Assembly (NCBI GenBank): GCA_047967505.1
Contig: CM106538.1
Strand: one strand, 5' to 3'
DNA length: 64,000 nucleotides
DNA from: Dipteris shenzhenensis
Taxonomy: Eukaryota > Polypodiophyta > Polypodiopsida > Gleicheniales
Part shown: positions 20,733 through 32,094 of the stretch, in pieces
Layout: every line of letters begins with the position of its first letter
How positions within the stretch are numbered: position 1 is the first letter of the stretch
Translations under genes and position numbers: made by a program
Notes under the pieces: generated by a model
Seen by the model: the letters and a program-made list of their open reading frames with translations, nothing else
Databases searched by the model: none
Told to the model about the DNA's origin: nothing

Positions 20733-21810
20733 TGTGGAGGGATCAAGGATAGGTGACGAAGGAAGATTCGGAGCACAGAGGTGACGTTATCACCTGTTCG
20801 TGACGTGCGAGGGACGTGTGGATCGTTGGCGGTGACAAAGGTTGTTCGTGACGGGACCAGGTGGACGGGCTTCTTTGATTGATGTTTTGCTACGACGGTT
20901 GGCGTAGGCGACGCACTGATCGCAACGAGCCTCCGCAACGAAGGGTTGACGCGGTCCGTGTTGGATGGCGCTCCCGTAAGGTGGTTTGACGATTAGTATA
21001 GCAGAGGGTGTTGACTGTTCGTGGCTGGAGTTGGGGGTCCCGTAAGGCAGCGATGACAGCGGGGAAATCAACCTTACGTGACGGACAGACTGCAACGTTG
21101 CAGCAGACGGTAGCGTGGAGCGCATGATAGGCGAGAGACGCCGATTGATCCTTCGTGTGATCGATAGATAGGCCTGGAGCGGTGCCGGAGCGGATAGCAG
21201 TAATTTGGGAGCAAGGAGATCATTTGGCATGTAAGATGTGACTTGGAACGCAGGGGTGGCGCCAAACAGGCTGGCTGACCTGTGGTTTGCTGAATTGGCG
21301 TACATGTGCTCTGAGGTCTCCAGCTCCGAGCATCCTGCTAGTATCCAGTGACAGTCGGAGACGACGATTGGGTGCAGAGGCGCAGGACTTGACCAGGGAG
21401 CTTTCTTTGATCTCCCTTAGCTTTGTGTTGTTTTTTTTTCGTTTTGATTTAGTCGGGCGATGCTTTGCTTTCATAGACGGATCTTGAGGGTAATCAGCCT
21501 GCATGAGGCTTTAATGTTGTAGCAGGGACAGATTATGCCTGTGCATATGCCTGTGTGCTTCAGTCGGAGTCAGATTGCAGAAATTTCCCTAGTATAGGGA
21601 AAAGCGCCATCTGTGGTATATGCCTGTATTAAATGCTTAAACAGTGTGAATGTGGGATTGCAGGAATTCCCTAGCATAGGGAATTGTGTCAGACTCTGTT
21701 AGTACACTGAATTGTATCAGCTTGTAAATACAGTTCGCAAGTGGTGGTTTTATATATATATATTAAAAAAAACCCCAAATCAAAGCAAAACAAACCACCC
21801 ATAGAACGGA
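20733..21810 (+). other. Chromovirus untranslated leader
   Basis: About 1.1 kb precedes gag. The sequence around 21577-21600 (TTTCCCTAGTATAGGGAAAA) is echoed at 21667-21690 (ATTCCCTAGCATAGGGAATT), two small stem-loop candidates. There is no credible coding frame. The antisense ORF of 171 codons at 20790-21305 shows no domain. Confidence 0.65.
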
Positions 21811-24800
21811 ATGGAGGCAGAAGAAGGGGCTTCCAGGAGGGACCCTAGTGAATCAGGAGTCCGGCCGACCCAGCAGGGATCGTGCCCAGTAGCTCACACT
21901 TTATCTAGCAGGATTGCATTGATGGAGGATGCCTTGCAAGAGTTGCTAGCGCAGCAATTACAGGCCAATGCAGGGCAATCCGAACTTAGGAGAGCGATAC
22001 AGAGTATGTCTGCCAGACCTTCTCGAGAAGAGAAGGGAAAGGCTCCAATGGAACTGGAGTCTAGTGTTCATACGGTCGAGCCTAGGAAGGCTAAAGTGCC
22101 AAATATTGCCAATTACAGACCGGAAAAGTATTCTGGTCGGATGAACGACCGTAGCTCCGATGTCATTGAGACCTAGTTACACAAATGGGACGAGGCGTTC
22201 GCCATTTGTGAAATTAGAAATGACATCAAAAAGATCCGCGAGGCCACCCACATGTTTAGTGAGGCAGCGGATCGGTGGTGGATTAAACAACAAAAAGATG
22301 GCATAGCATCCACTACCTGGGAGGGGTTTAAAAGAGAGTTTAGGAAACACTTCTTACCTCCTGACGAAGCATCCCGAGCTTGGGATCAATATAGGAACCT
22401 TCGTCAGAGAAATTTATCAGTGGCGGAATACACTGATAAGTTTCGAGAGAGTGTAATGAAGGTTGACGAACCCCTGCCTCAATCAATCCAAGTGAAAGAT
22501 TTCATATTTGGATTGAATGATCGAATAAAAATGGAAGTTCGGGCTAAGTACGCGAACACGCTAGATGATGTAATAGCTATAGCCCTGAACTACGAGGATG
22601 CCAAGGGCAGCAAGCCAAGTGGGTTTGCACAGGTCGGAACCCAGTATGGGTATCCGAAGAAATCTGGGTTTAAGAAGAAGTGGGCTAGTAGAGGGAGTGG
22701 TTCGCAGCCGAGTGGTCAAGCCAAGCAGGCGAGACCGGCTGAAACTCCTAAACCAAGTACCACCATTGGAGTGAAAAGGAAAGTAACCCCAATGGCAGCC
22801 CGGGCTTGGTCTAAGTCTCCCTTGAACCCAGAACAAAGGGAAAAAGCGAGGAGAGAAGGCTTATGTTTTGGTTGCCTTCAGCCTCATCAGTGGAAGGATT
22901 GTCCATGTAACAAAGATCGTCGGATGGCTGAGATGGTGATCTCAGAGTGCGACGTGGAGATGGAGGGAAGTCCCAGAGCGGAAGAGATGCAGATTCAGCT
23001 AGCGGGATCTTCTCAGAGGTTAGTACCTTGTTTGTTATGTGTGTCCGTTGCTAAGCTAGTGACGAGTGCACTTGATAACATCCTATCTAAGCCCGCAGCA
23101 ACGGGGTATACAGCCTTTAATGATACGGAGTTAATTAAAATGAAAGGGCAAGTGGCCAATCATGATGTCATTGTGTTGTTTGACTCGGCGTCAACTCACA
23201 ATGTGATTAACTCCAAGCTCGTGAAGAGGCTGAAATTGAAGACAAGTCCATCTGACTATGCGTATACAGTCAGGATGGCAGACGGAAGTTCAACTGAAGT
23301 ATGGGACCAAAGGGTTACCCAGTTGGAGCTTCGTATTCAGGACTATGCTGAGAAGCTTGATTTTGAAATGACCAAGCTTGCTCATGTAGATATAGCCCTG
23401 GGTATGGCGTGGCATTCTAGGAAGAATCCAGCCATTGATTGGGAAAAGCACGTATATCAATTCAAGATGAATGATGTGCTTTATGTCTTGCGAGGTGAGA
23501 AAGATATACCTCAGGGACCGTTGGTTTCCGTGATGGAAATCCGAAAAGCTCAAGTAGAGTTTTTATTCCTATGCATAGCATCGGTAGAGCCGGTTGATGA
23601 TTCTTCGGCTAGCACTAATGTTGCGCAAAGTGGTGAGATGGCCAAGCTGGCTAATCTTATAACAGAGGAGTTCTCTGAATATTTTAGGGATGAACTACCT
23701 TATGGGTTACCTGTAGAGCGGAAAGTTCAACATAAGATTGAACTGATCCCGGGGGCAGAACCTGTAAATAAACCTCCCTATAGAATGAGTTTTACTGAAG
23801 AGACGGAGGTGCGTAGACAACTGGAAGAATACCTCAAGTTGGGGCAGATTCAACCAAGTTTCTCACCTTTTGCTTCGCCAGTGATATTAAAGAAGAAAAA
23901 GGATGATACGTTTCGCCTCTGTATAGATTACAGAGCATTGAATAATATCACTGTTAAGCACAGGTATCCGATGGCTCGGATTGATGATTTGCTAGATGCA
24001 TTACATGGAGCCGTGATTTTTAGCAAGATAGATCTTAAGTGTGGCTACCATTAAATCCGGATTAGAGCCGAGGATGTGCATAAAACCGCTTTTAGGAGCA
24101 GGTTTGGTCACTATGAGTTTTTGGTAATGCCCTTCGGACTTACCAATGCTCCAGCGACCTTCGTCATGCTTATGAACGATTTACTACGTCCGTATATCGG
24201 AAAGTTCGCAGTACATTTTATTGACGATATCCTGATATTCAGTAAAAGTATTACTGAGCATCGTGAACACTTAAGAGTAGTGTTCAGTACTTTGAGGAAA
24301 GCCAGTCTTTATGTAAATAAAAAGAAAACTATACTGTGTATGGTTAGGCTTGAATATTTAGGATTCATAATTACTCCAGATGGGGTAGAAATGAATCCGA
24401 AGAAAGTGGCTGCGATAATGACTTGGCCAATCCCGCAGAGTCTGACCGCGTTGCGATCATTCTTGGGATTTGTCCAGTTTTATAGAAGGCATATCAAAGG
24501 ATATTCCGGAATAGTATCGCCATTGACTGATCTGACCTCCGATAAAGTACCTTTTATTTAGGGACAGAATCAACAAGAAAGTTTTAACACCATAAAGCAA
24601 GCTGTGGTCACAGGACCGGTGTTAAAATTAGTTGATCCCCAGAAACCGTTGTTCCTAGAAACCGATGCAAGTGGCATTGCGATAGGAGCAGTCCTCCTGC
24701 AAGAGGGAAGGCCAGTAGCCTTTGAAAGCAAGAAGCTTTCTCCCTCTCATAGGAATCGGCCAACTCATGAATTGGAGTTGTATGCTGTTATTCATGCTTT

Positions 24801-26507
24801 GAAAACATGGAGGCATTATTTGTATGGTTCATAGTTTTATGTGGATGTAGATCATGATACTCTGAAACATTTTTGTAAACAGCCTGAGGGGCCGCCAAGC
24901 TAGGTGGGCAGAGCTCATGCAGGAGTTTAATCTAACGATTCGGTACCGAAGAGGAAAAGACAATAAGGTTGCTGATGCGTTGTCTCGCATTATGCACAAC
25001 CTGAGTTTCACGGTATTAGAGAGTGCTCTAATGACCGAGATAAGAGAAACTCAAAAAGTGGACGAGTTTGTCCAGAGCTTGTGGCCTAAAGCTCATGTGT
25101 TAAACCCCGGGGAAAATGAAAAGGATGACCTGGCATCCAGAAAAGACCAAACTTACGCAAGATATTATATAAGGGATGGTATCTTAGTTAGAAATGGCAA
25201 GGTTGTAGTACCTGGTCAGAATTTCTCAGGCAGAGAGTCATTCGACAGTGCCATGATAGCTCGTGTGCGGGACATCCAGGTGTCGAGAAGACATATGATC
25301 TCGTGAAACGAGATTTCTTTTGGCCAAAGATGAAAAAGCATATTCATGAATATGTGACACGGTGTTTCTCGTGTCAGGTAAGTAAGGCCAAGCGGGTGAA
25401 GCCACCCGGACTTTTATAGCCCTTGGAAGTACCACTAAGTAAGTGGGGGAGCATTTCCATGGACTTTATTGTAGGGCTGCCTACAACACAAGGAGGGTAT
25501 GATTCTATCCTTGTGGTGGTTGATCGTCTAACCAAGATGGCTCACTTTATTCCGACTAGGGAGTTTGTTAGTGCCCCGCAAGTGGCGGATTTGTTCATTA
25601 GACATATATTTCGTCTGCATGGATTGCCTAAATCCATAGTGTCAGACAGAGATGTCAGATTTACCGGTCATTTTTGGACGGCGGTATTTGAGACACTAAG
25701 GACTGAGTTGGGAATGAGTAGTGGGGATCATGCTGAGACGGATGGTCAGACGGAGAGAGTCAACCAGACTTTAGAGGATATGCTGAGGGCATATGTGTCA
25801 TTGAGGCAACATACGTGGGACAAGTGGTTGCCATTGTTGGAGTTTGCCTACAATGATAGAAAACATTCATCTACAGGGTTCAGTCCGTTTGAACTGAACT
25901 ATGGTTATAGACCAGCCAATCCAACTATAGTTGGAGTACCTCAGAAAGTGCCTAGTGCCGCGAAATTTGTAGTTCAGATGCGGGAGATGCTAGCACTTGC
26001 GAGAGCTAATATCCGCCAGGCTATGGATGGAGCCAAGGTGTATGCGGATGAAATCGGTCTATAAGAGTATTTAAGGAAGGAGAAAAAGTTTTTCTTAGAG
26101 TTCCTTCGCACTCAAAGTCGTTGACTTCAGGAGAGTGTGCTAAGTTATCACCTCGATACTGTGGACCGTGGTTAATTCTAAAGAGAATAGGCAGTGTAGC
26201 CTATAAATTGGAATTGCCACAGGGGTGTAATGTGCACCCGGTTTTTCATGTTTCGCACTTAAAGAAATTTTTGCATACAGGTGACTCACTAATTGAAGGT
26301 GTGGTTTTGTTTCAGGAGATAGAGGATATTGCAAGGCGCAAACCAACAAGAATCCTAGACCGAGGAACAATGCAAATACGAAATCGGAAGATACCCACGG
26401 TGTTGGTTGCATGGCATGGTCAGCCTCTATCCGAAGCTACCTGGGAATCCGTATATCAGTTGCGGAGAGTGCTCCCAGATTTTATCATCGAGGACGCTGA
26501 TGTCTGA
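21811..26507 (+). pseudogene. Chromovirus gag-pol with chromodomain, broken
   Basis: It starts at 21811 (MEAEEGASRRDPSESG). Gag runs through YRPEKYSGRMND and the zinc knuckle [13 protein letters not shown] (about 22863-22901). The protease block reads [12 protein letters not shown], where DSG/DTG is usual. RT has [16 protein letters not shown] and active site FIDDIL (about 24219). RNase H has LETDASGIAIGAVL. Integrase has the last zinc-knuckle cysteines in CFSC, SMDFIVGLP, IVSDRDVRFTG and TDGQTERVNQT. The C-terminus reads KIPTVLVAWHGQPLSEATWE, a chromodomain that could steer integration to marked chromatin. Stops lie near 22174, 24052, 24559, 24832 and 25418; frameshifts lie near 24890, 25275 and 26052. 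It is inactive. Confidence 0.88.
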
Positions 26508-26519
26508 AGAGGGAAGGAA
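26505..26519 (+). promoter_or_regulatory. Chromovirus polypurine tract
   Basis: The purine-rich GAAGAGGGAAGGAA lies immediately before the 3' LTR start TGTTACG. Confidence 0.8.
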
Positions 26520-26980
26520 TGTTACGCTCTAGCCGAGGTAGCATGACCTCGGAAGAATCAGTCGACATTTCCCTTAAAGGATCTATCTCTGTAATATATG
26601 TGTTTGCGCTTCATGTAAATGATCGGGAGGGATTTTATGTCAAGGTCCTAGGTGAGGGCTGATAGCACCAGACTAGGTAGATCTAAGGCCAAGGGCCTAG
26701 TGCAAAGATTGTGCCTTGGGGCAAGGAATTTAATGCATCCCAAGAGAGGGGTGAAATGTTGCATTAGGAAGGCCCTATATGGATGACATGTGGCATCTAG
26801 ATCTATCTAGGGAATTGGGGCTTGTTGAGACTAGTGAGAGAAGAGAAGAAGATGATTCACATAGAATTTTGAATGTAGATCTCTGTCAGCTTATTAGCTT
26901 CAGCGAGATTTGGCTGGGTGGAGATTCGTGGTGCTGCTCCCGTGATCTGGAGTAGAATCTAGAAGAGGAAGTGTTTGACA
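26520..26980 (+). repeat. Chromovirus 3' LTR (461 bp)
   Basis: It matches the 5' LTR except for an 8-bp segment and about six substitutions, and it ends in CA followed by the target copy gcggg. Confidence 0.9.
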
Positions 26981-27150
26981 GCGGGGGGGGGGAGAGGGAG
27001 GGCGGGGAGGAGGAAGGGGAGAGGGAGGGAGAGGGGGCTGGCGAGAGGGGAGGGAGAGGAGCAGCAGCGAAGGGGGGAGAGGGGGGGCAGCAAGGGAGAG
27101 GGGGCTGGCTGAGAGAGGGAAAGGGGGGGGCAGTAGCTCACTGGGAGGAG
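26981..27150. repeat. G-rich low-complexity tract, right part
   Basis: It continues the 19740-20264 tract beyond the chromovirus (GGGAGAGGGAGGG words). The junction with the older Copia integrase lies shortly after it, near 27150-27180. Confidence 0.8.
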
Positions 27151-27683
27151 CAGCAGCTCATCTTTAGGTAGGTGCTCTATTGAGCACAAGGCTGCCAAGA
27201 ATTCTGAAAATTCACGGGACATATACTCACCCCCCCTGTCAATGCTGAGGGTCAAGATCTTGTTTTCACTTTCGTTTTCAGCCATGGCAAGGAAGTTCTT
27301 GAAACAAGAGTAGATATTAGACGTAAGACTTCAGAGGATAAATCCAAGTATGTATGGTGAAGTTATCCACAAAGGTGACAAAGTATAAATGGCCTCCAAG
27401 TGATGCTGTCCGCATCGGCCTACATACATTAGAGCGCACGAGATGCAACTTCCTGGATGCATGAACAGCCCCATCTTTTGGAAATGAGAACCAATGCATT
27501 TTCCCCAACAAGTAACCCTCACAGACATGATTTGTAAGTGCATACGTGGGTGGGAGGTCTACCACCATGTCCTTGGAACACATTTTCTCCAAACTGCCAT
27601 AATTGAGATGTCCTAATCTCTCATGTCATAAATGTGTGAAATGATAGATTCAGCGGCTGCATTTGCTTGTGTAACAACCTGTT

Positions 27684-27797
27684 TGTCATATGCATCAAGG
27701 TGGTACAATCCTTTGGAAAGTGTGCCAATACTACGATACAATGGTCATGCTGGTTGTCATACAAAGCACAGCAAAAACCATAAAAAATTACCCGAAA

Positions 27798-27847
<50 letters not shown>

Positions 27848-28132
27848 AAGACTAGAATAAGTCCAATCATACAAATTTAGATTTTTTTGTTGTTCTAAAG
27901 ATCAAAAATCTACACAGAAAATAAAAGAGAAAATGAAAGAGAAGAAAAAAGAGGTAAACAAAAACTTTTATTAAAAACAAAAGGAAGACATACTTAGCAA
28001 GCAAAGCAACACTTATGTCATATGCATCAAGGTGGTACAATCCTTTGGAAAGTGTGCCAATACTATGATACAATGGTCATGCCGGTTGTCATACAAAGCA
28101 CAGCGACAACCATAAAAAATTACCCAAAAGCA
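27684..28132. repeat. 117-bp direct duplication around a (TA)n tract in the older Copia
   Basis: 27684-27800 and 28016-28132 match closely over 117 bp, with only a handful of differences. Between them lie an AT dinucleotide run (27801-27840) and about 175 bp of A-rich sequence without coding homology. The duplicated part belongs to the pre-integrase region. Confidence 0.9.
27801..27840. repeat. (TA)n microsatellite
   Basis: About 20 uninterrupted TA dinucleotides. Short antisense and sense ORFs crossing it are not genes. Confidence 0.95.
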
Positions 28133-29335
28133 GTTTGTGGAGATGGTTGAGATAGAAATCAGGTTCTTTTTTATACTAAAACATATAACACTTCCAATAG
28201 AGACATTGACACAAAAGTGACTTCAACCTGTTGAATCCCTTTCAACCTGCTGAAGTGATTTGCACTAGTGACAATGCCCCGTGGAGCATCACTCAAGGAC
28301 TGAAATAGAGATCTGCAAGAGGTAATATGCTTAGAAGTGCCACTGTCAAAATACTAGGCTGCTTGAGAATCTGAAATCGACAAAGCTGAAGCATGCTTCT
28401 CGAGATGGGGGTGACAGGTCACAACAAATGCCTACTCATCATGAGCCATGTTTGCTGCCTCACGAGTGTAATCATGGGCAGCAGGAGCAGTTGTAACTGC
28501 ACGACCTTGTTGCTGTTTTTTCTTTTCTGAAGCAATGCACTTCCGACATTTAGAGATGTCATGGCTGGGCTTCCTGCTTTATTACAGCCCTTGGATTTCT
28601 GCTTCCCATTAGCCAGGAGAGAAGAAGATAAGGTACTGGAAGGCTTGGGCTTGCTGAGTTCTTTCCCCCCTCTGTGATCTGCGGCAAAGGTTTGGTTTGC
28701 GTTGATCAAGCAGTCTTATTAGAGCAGCTTTGATCCTGCTGTAGGAGCAAGGAAACAAGATAATCGAAGGAGTAGTGGTTGGTGGTTAGTAACCTCAATG
28801 TTGTAGCAAAACCTGGTAAGAATCAAGGAGTCTGTTCAGTACCGTGGACAGAAGTTGTGAATCTGGTATGATCTCATCAACATTCATGAGTTGCTCTCTG
28901 ATCCATGTGAGATAAACATCCATGTTGTCACCTTTGTTCATCTTCACGCCATCAGTTGCTTGCGCAAATAGGCAACCCTAGCCTCATTCTAAATCTGATA
29001 TAGGTTAGTCAAACTGTTCGATGCATCCTTGGCTTGCAAGATCGAATGCGAGATATAACAACCCTCTTGTTAGACTAGCAATCATGGCATGTGTGTGCAT
29101 CTATTTGATCCCAACATAGGAGACACTGTAACAGCAGTGGTAGATGAACCAAAAGGGGCAGTATCAACGGTAGCACCACCTGTAGTGGTTGCAGTGTCAA
29201 CAGGTACCTATGCCAGAGAGATAGGTCTAGTCCCTGATCCAGATAAAATATCCCAGAAATTCTTGGATGTCAAGAGGTGCACCAAGTACAACCACATGGG
29301 ATAGTTGGTACCATGAAGCTTATCTTCAGCGGAAA

Positions 29336-30530
29336 TCATTCCAACAAGTCATTGTTGGCCATTGCAAATAAAAACCCCCAGAAAAGAAAGTGCCCTGCAA
29401 ATGTCAAAGTCTTAAGGCTATCACAGCAATGAGCTTGCTGCCAAAAAGCTGGCTGCAAATTTGCAAATGTGAAGCCAAAAATGACAGCAAAGTGCCTACA
29501 AATGTGAATGCCAAATGGGCTGCTCAGACATTGAGAAAAATGCAATAAGCTGTCCTGCAAAATCTACTTGCAATTCTGCAAAAGGCTACGCAAACTATGT
29601 CTCATATGTATGAAATCTGCTCCAAGGTATTTGAAACTGAAGACTCCAATGAGCAAGAGCTAATGCAAGTCAGCAGCAGCAAAGCCCCCAATTTCTTGCA
29701 AGCTAAATGTTGGAAATTGAAGGACAAGGCCTTACAAGTAATCTGAGAGCAAAAGACAGTAATTTTGGCAAAAGCCTCAAGTGTGCCAAAAGAGAGCAAA
29801 TTTAGGCAATGTCACTAAAAATTGAAACTAATTTGACCTAAAACCAAACCAATTGCTGGAAGCTGGCTTGACTGCCTGCAAACCAGTTTTGGCAAATTGT
29901 AGAAGCTAGTGATCTACAAAAAATCGGTACAAGCTGTATGGACAGCAGAGACTGAAGTCAGCGATCTGCAAAAAATCAAAACAAGCTGTACGGATAGCAG
30001 AGATTGAAGCGGGTTTGTCAGAAAATGGTGCGGATGATTGTCGTGATGCTCACAGTGCTTCTGTACGGTTGTATAGACAGATCTTGGGTCGGCAAACTAT
30101 AGAAGCTAGTGATCTGCAAAAAATCGGCACAAGTTGTATAGACAGTAGAGACTGAACCTGGTTTGTCAGAAAATGGCATGGATGAAGGTTGCGATTGGCA
30201 TTGATTCCGTATGGCTGTATAGACAGATCTGGGCCTCGTTGAAAAGATGCAAAGAGCTGCTGTGCCTGTACCAAAACACATGGAATGAAGGTGGTTACAG
30301 TTGTGGTTGGTCGCTGAGGTCTTCCTTAGCAAATGGTGACCCAAAGATTGGCGTAGGAAGTTGCAATGTCAGTTGTTGCAGATGGCGTGAAAGTGTTGGG
30401 GAAGGTTGCACAGGTCACGGGACAATCTAGAGTAGGTTGCGTTGCAGGCGTGGAGCTGAAATGGTCGCAGGATGGCAGTTTGTTTGTGTCCGAGCTTGTC
30501 TTCAAGACGCTATTAGCAAAACTCTCAACC
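29336..30530. other. Leader-like non-coding region of the older Copia
   Basis: It is A/C-rich with CTGCAAA and CCAAAA words like the Copia A leader (1608-2100), followed by a tandem repeat containing TGTACGG words (29891-30238). No LTR boundary or primer site could be fixed. No gene was seen. Confidence 0.55.
29891..30238. repeat. 200-bp tandem repeat (under two copies) with GTACGG words
   Basis: The unit starts GGCAAATTGTAGAAGCTAGTGATCT at 29891 and recurs as GGCAAACTATAGAAGCTAG at 30091, a 200-bp step. A partial internal copy (GCGATCTGCAAAAAATC) lies near 29957. The words TGTACGGATAG and TGTACGGTTGTATAG recall the GTACGG clusters of the younger Copia leaders. Confidence 0.8.
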
Positions 30531-30969
30531 CTATAATGCTTGAAGATACAAACAAAAGCCACTCCCACCCTTAATCACGCATGGGGTGGCTCCCATCTTC
30601 ACCCTTAGCGGTACCTCCTTGAGAGGAGTGAGTTGGGCTGAAGTTGGAGCATGGGAGGAGGCATGTAGGGAAGTTGGAATGCAAAGAGGAGACATCAAGT
30701 TGAAGGAACTGAAGTGTACTTGCAAATGGATAATGAGAGTACAAGAGATCACCAATATAAGGTCCAAAGTCAACTTAGGATTAAATGTCCTAAGTGTACT
30801 CCTAACTAGTCTACAAGGATATACTAGGGCTAAGTGTCAACAGCTACTGGATACCTTGAAGGATAGTAAACAAGCTAGAGCAGCTTCTCGTCACATGCAA
30901 GGAGACTTATTGGAGGTTTCTTTGATTGCTACAGCTTGCAATGAGGAACCACTGTGTCACAAATTTGCC
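30531..30969. other. No gene seen
   Basis: Short open frames on both strands have no domain. The right end merges into the Copia RT remnant. It could be the rest of an old LTR, but no TG...CA pair could be matched. Confidence 0.4.
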
Positions 30970-32075
30970 TTTGATGTATGCAATCAGACTTGGATTCAAT
31001 TCATTATAATGACACTTGGGAGTTGTGTGATTTGTCAAAAGGTAGCGTGCTATAGGCACCAAGTGGATCTATAAACTCAAAAGAAAAGCTGATGGTAGTG
31101 TTGATCACTACAAAGCCTTGTTGCAAAAGGTTATGCTCAATAGCAAGGCATTGATTTTGAGGACACATTTGCACCTACTTCCCGCATTACTATTAGGTGT
31201 GTCATTGCTCTTATCATTGGCAAGGGCATCAAGTAGACTTCAGACCACATTTCTTCATGGAGAATTGCATGAGGAGGTGTATGTCACTCAGCTCCCTGGT
31301 TTTGAGCTTAAAAGATCTGAATATAAGGTATGCCGCTTACATACAACACTTTCAAGCCATACAACACTTTCTGGCTTGAAGCAAGCACTCTTGGCTTGGA
31401 TTGCCAAGATACATGTTCATCTCCTCAGCCTTGGTTTTCAGAACATCCCAATAGAGAGTACACTTTATTCCGAAAGTGTGATCTAAATTTGCAGATTTTA
31501 ATACTCTATGTTGATGAGATGCTCTTGACTGGACCATCTACTCAACATATTGCAACTTTTAAGGCTGATTTGCAGAAAATTATTTGAAATGAGAAATTTT
31601 TGGCTAGCTTTATTATTCAGATAGCTCATGTGGAGGGCGGCAGTATGATGAGTGAGTCCAAGTACATTGGATACCTCTTGCACCATTTTCAGTTTGAGGA
31701 TTGCAAGCCAATTTCCACTCCTTAGGAATCTGGTTTCCGCTTCTTTTTGGTCAATGCAAGTGAGCCTTTTGATTTTACTCTTTATCAGCAGGTTGTTGGA
31801 TGCTTGATCTATTAATGTCACAAATGGCATGATCTTCGGTATGTTCTCTCAATTGAGCAGATTCGTTAAAAAGCATTGGTAGGTAGTGAAATGTGTCTTT
31901 TGATAGCTAAAAGGTACTCAAACCTTGGGACTTTACAGGCATGGTTCTCCACTTATCTTACTTGGGACGTTACAGGCATGGTTCTCCACTTATCTTAGAT
32001 GCTTTTACCGATAATGATTGGGCAGGATGTTATAGCACTGGAGTGTCATATAGTGGGAAGTGTCTTGTAATGCTT
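30970..32075 (+). pseudogene. Copia RT and start of RNase H, decayed
   Basis: The plus strand shows NDTWELCDLSKGS (about 31008-31046), TTFLHGELHEEVYVTQLPGF (about 31247-31306), LYVDEMLLTGPSTQHIATF (about 31504-31560, YVDE in place of YVDD) and DAFTDNDWAGCYSTGVSYSG (about 31998-32057). Frames change several times and stops are frequent. After the first RNase H block the homology stops and continues on the opposite strand at 32095-32470. Confidence 0.75.
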
Positions 32076-32094
32076 TAATGAAGGTATCTCCCAA

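Larger units (their letters stand above)
20265..26980 (+). mobile_element. Chromovirus (Ty3/Gypsy) LTR retrotransposon with chromodomain
   Basis: LTRs at 20265-20717 and 26520-26980 are flanked by the target duplication gcggg (20260-20264 and 26981-26985). The order is gag, protease, RT, RNase H, integrase, chromodomain, then a polypurine tract. The 5' LTR has lost 8 bp near 20410 compared with the 3' LTR, and I count about six substitutions between the pair. Five in-frame stops and three frameshifts break the coding frame. It interrupts the G-rich tract next to LINE A. Confidence 0.92.
2904..27175 (-). mobile_element. LINE A: L1-type non-LTR retrotransposon, split by four LTR elements
   Basis: Pieces in minus-strand order are 27175-26981 and 20264-19650 (C/CT-rich 5' region), 19646-18120 (ORF1), 18110-15770 (endonuclease and first half of RT), 9560-7490 (second half of RT and start of the zinc finger), and 3172-2904 (end of the zinc finger and tail). 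The insertions are the chromovirus, Copia C, Copia B and, at the left end, Copia A. Target duplications match for the first three: gcggg, tctgc and ggcag. Summing the pieces gives about 7 kb, normal for a plant L1. At its 5' end the older Copia integrase is cut off near 27175, so the LINE probably landed in that Copia. The exact 5' end inside the G-rich tract is uncertain. Confidence 0.85.
27175..29335 (-). pseudogene. Older Copia gag to integrase, decayed and truncated
   Basis: From 29335 on the minus strand the order is gag start SAEDKLHGTNYPMW, a degenerate zinc-knuckle region KPSHDISKCRKC (about 28550-28585), and pre-integrase GTLSKGLYHLDAYD (about 28035-28070, duplicated at about 27700-27740). 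Next come NHVCEGYLLGKMHWF (about 27500), integrase core GGHLYFVTFVDNFTIHTW (about 27360-27400) and DRGGEYMSREFSEF (about 27205-27245). It ends abruptly at the LINE A boundary. Many stops and frameshifts occur. It appears to be the oldest element in the nest and the LINE landing site. Confidence 0.8.

Noticed and set aside
20790-21305. 171-codon antisense open frame in the chromovirus leader
   Set aside because: It could resemble antisense genes of some Gypsy lineages, but no domain or conserved feature is visible and the position is untranslated leader.
27632-27880. 82-codon frame through the (TA)n repeat
   Set aside because: The Ile-Tyr run is the microsatellite; the rest is antisense to Copia pre-integrase sequence.
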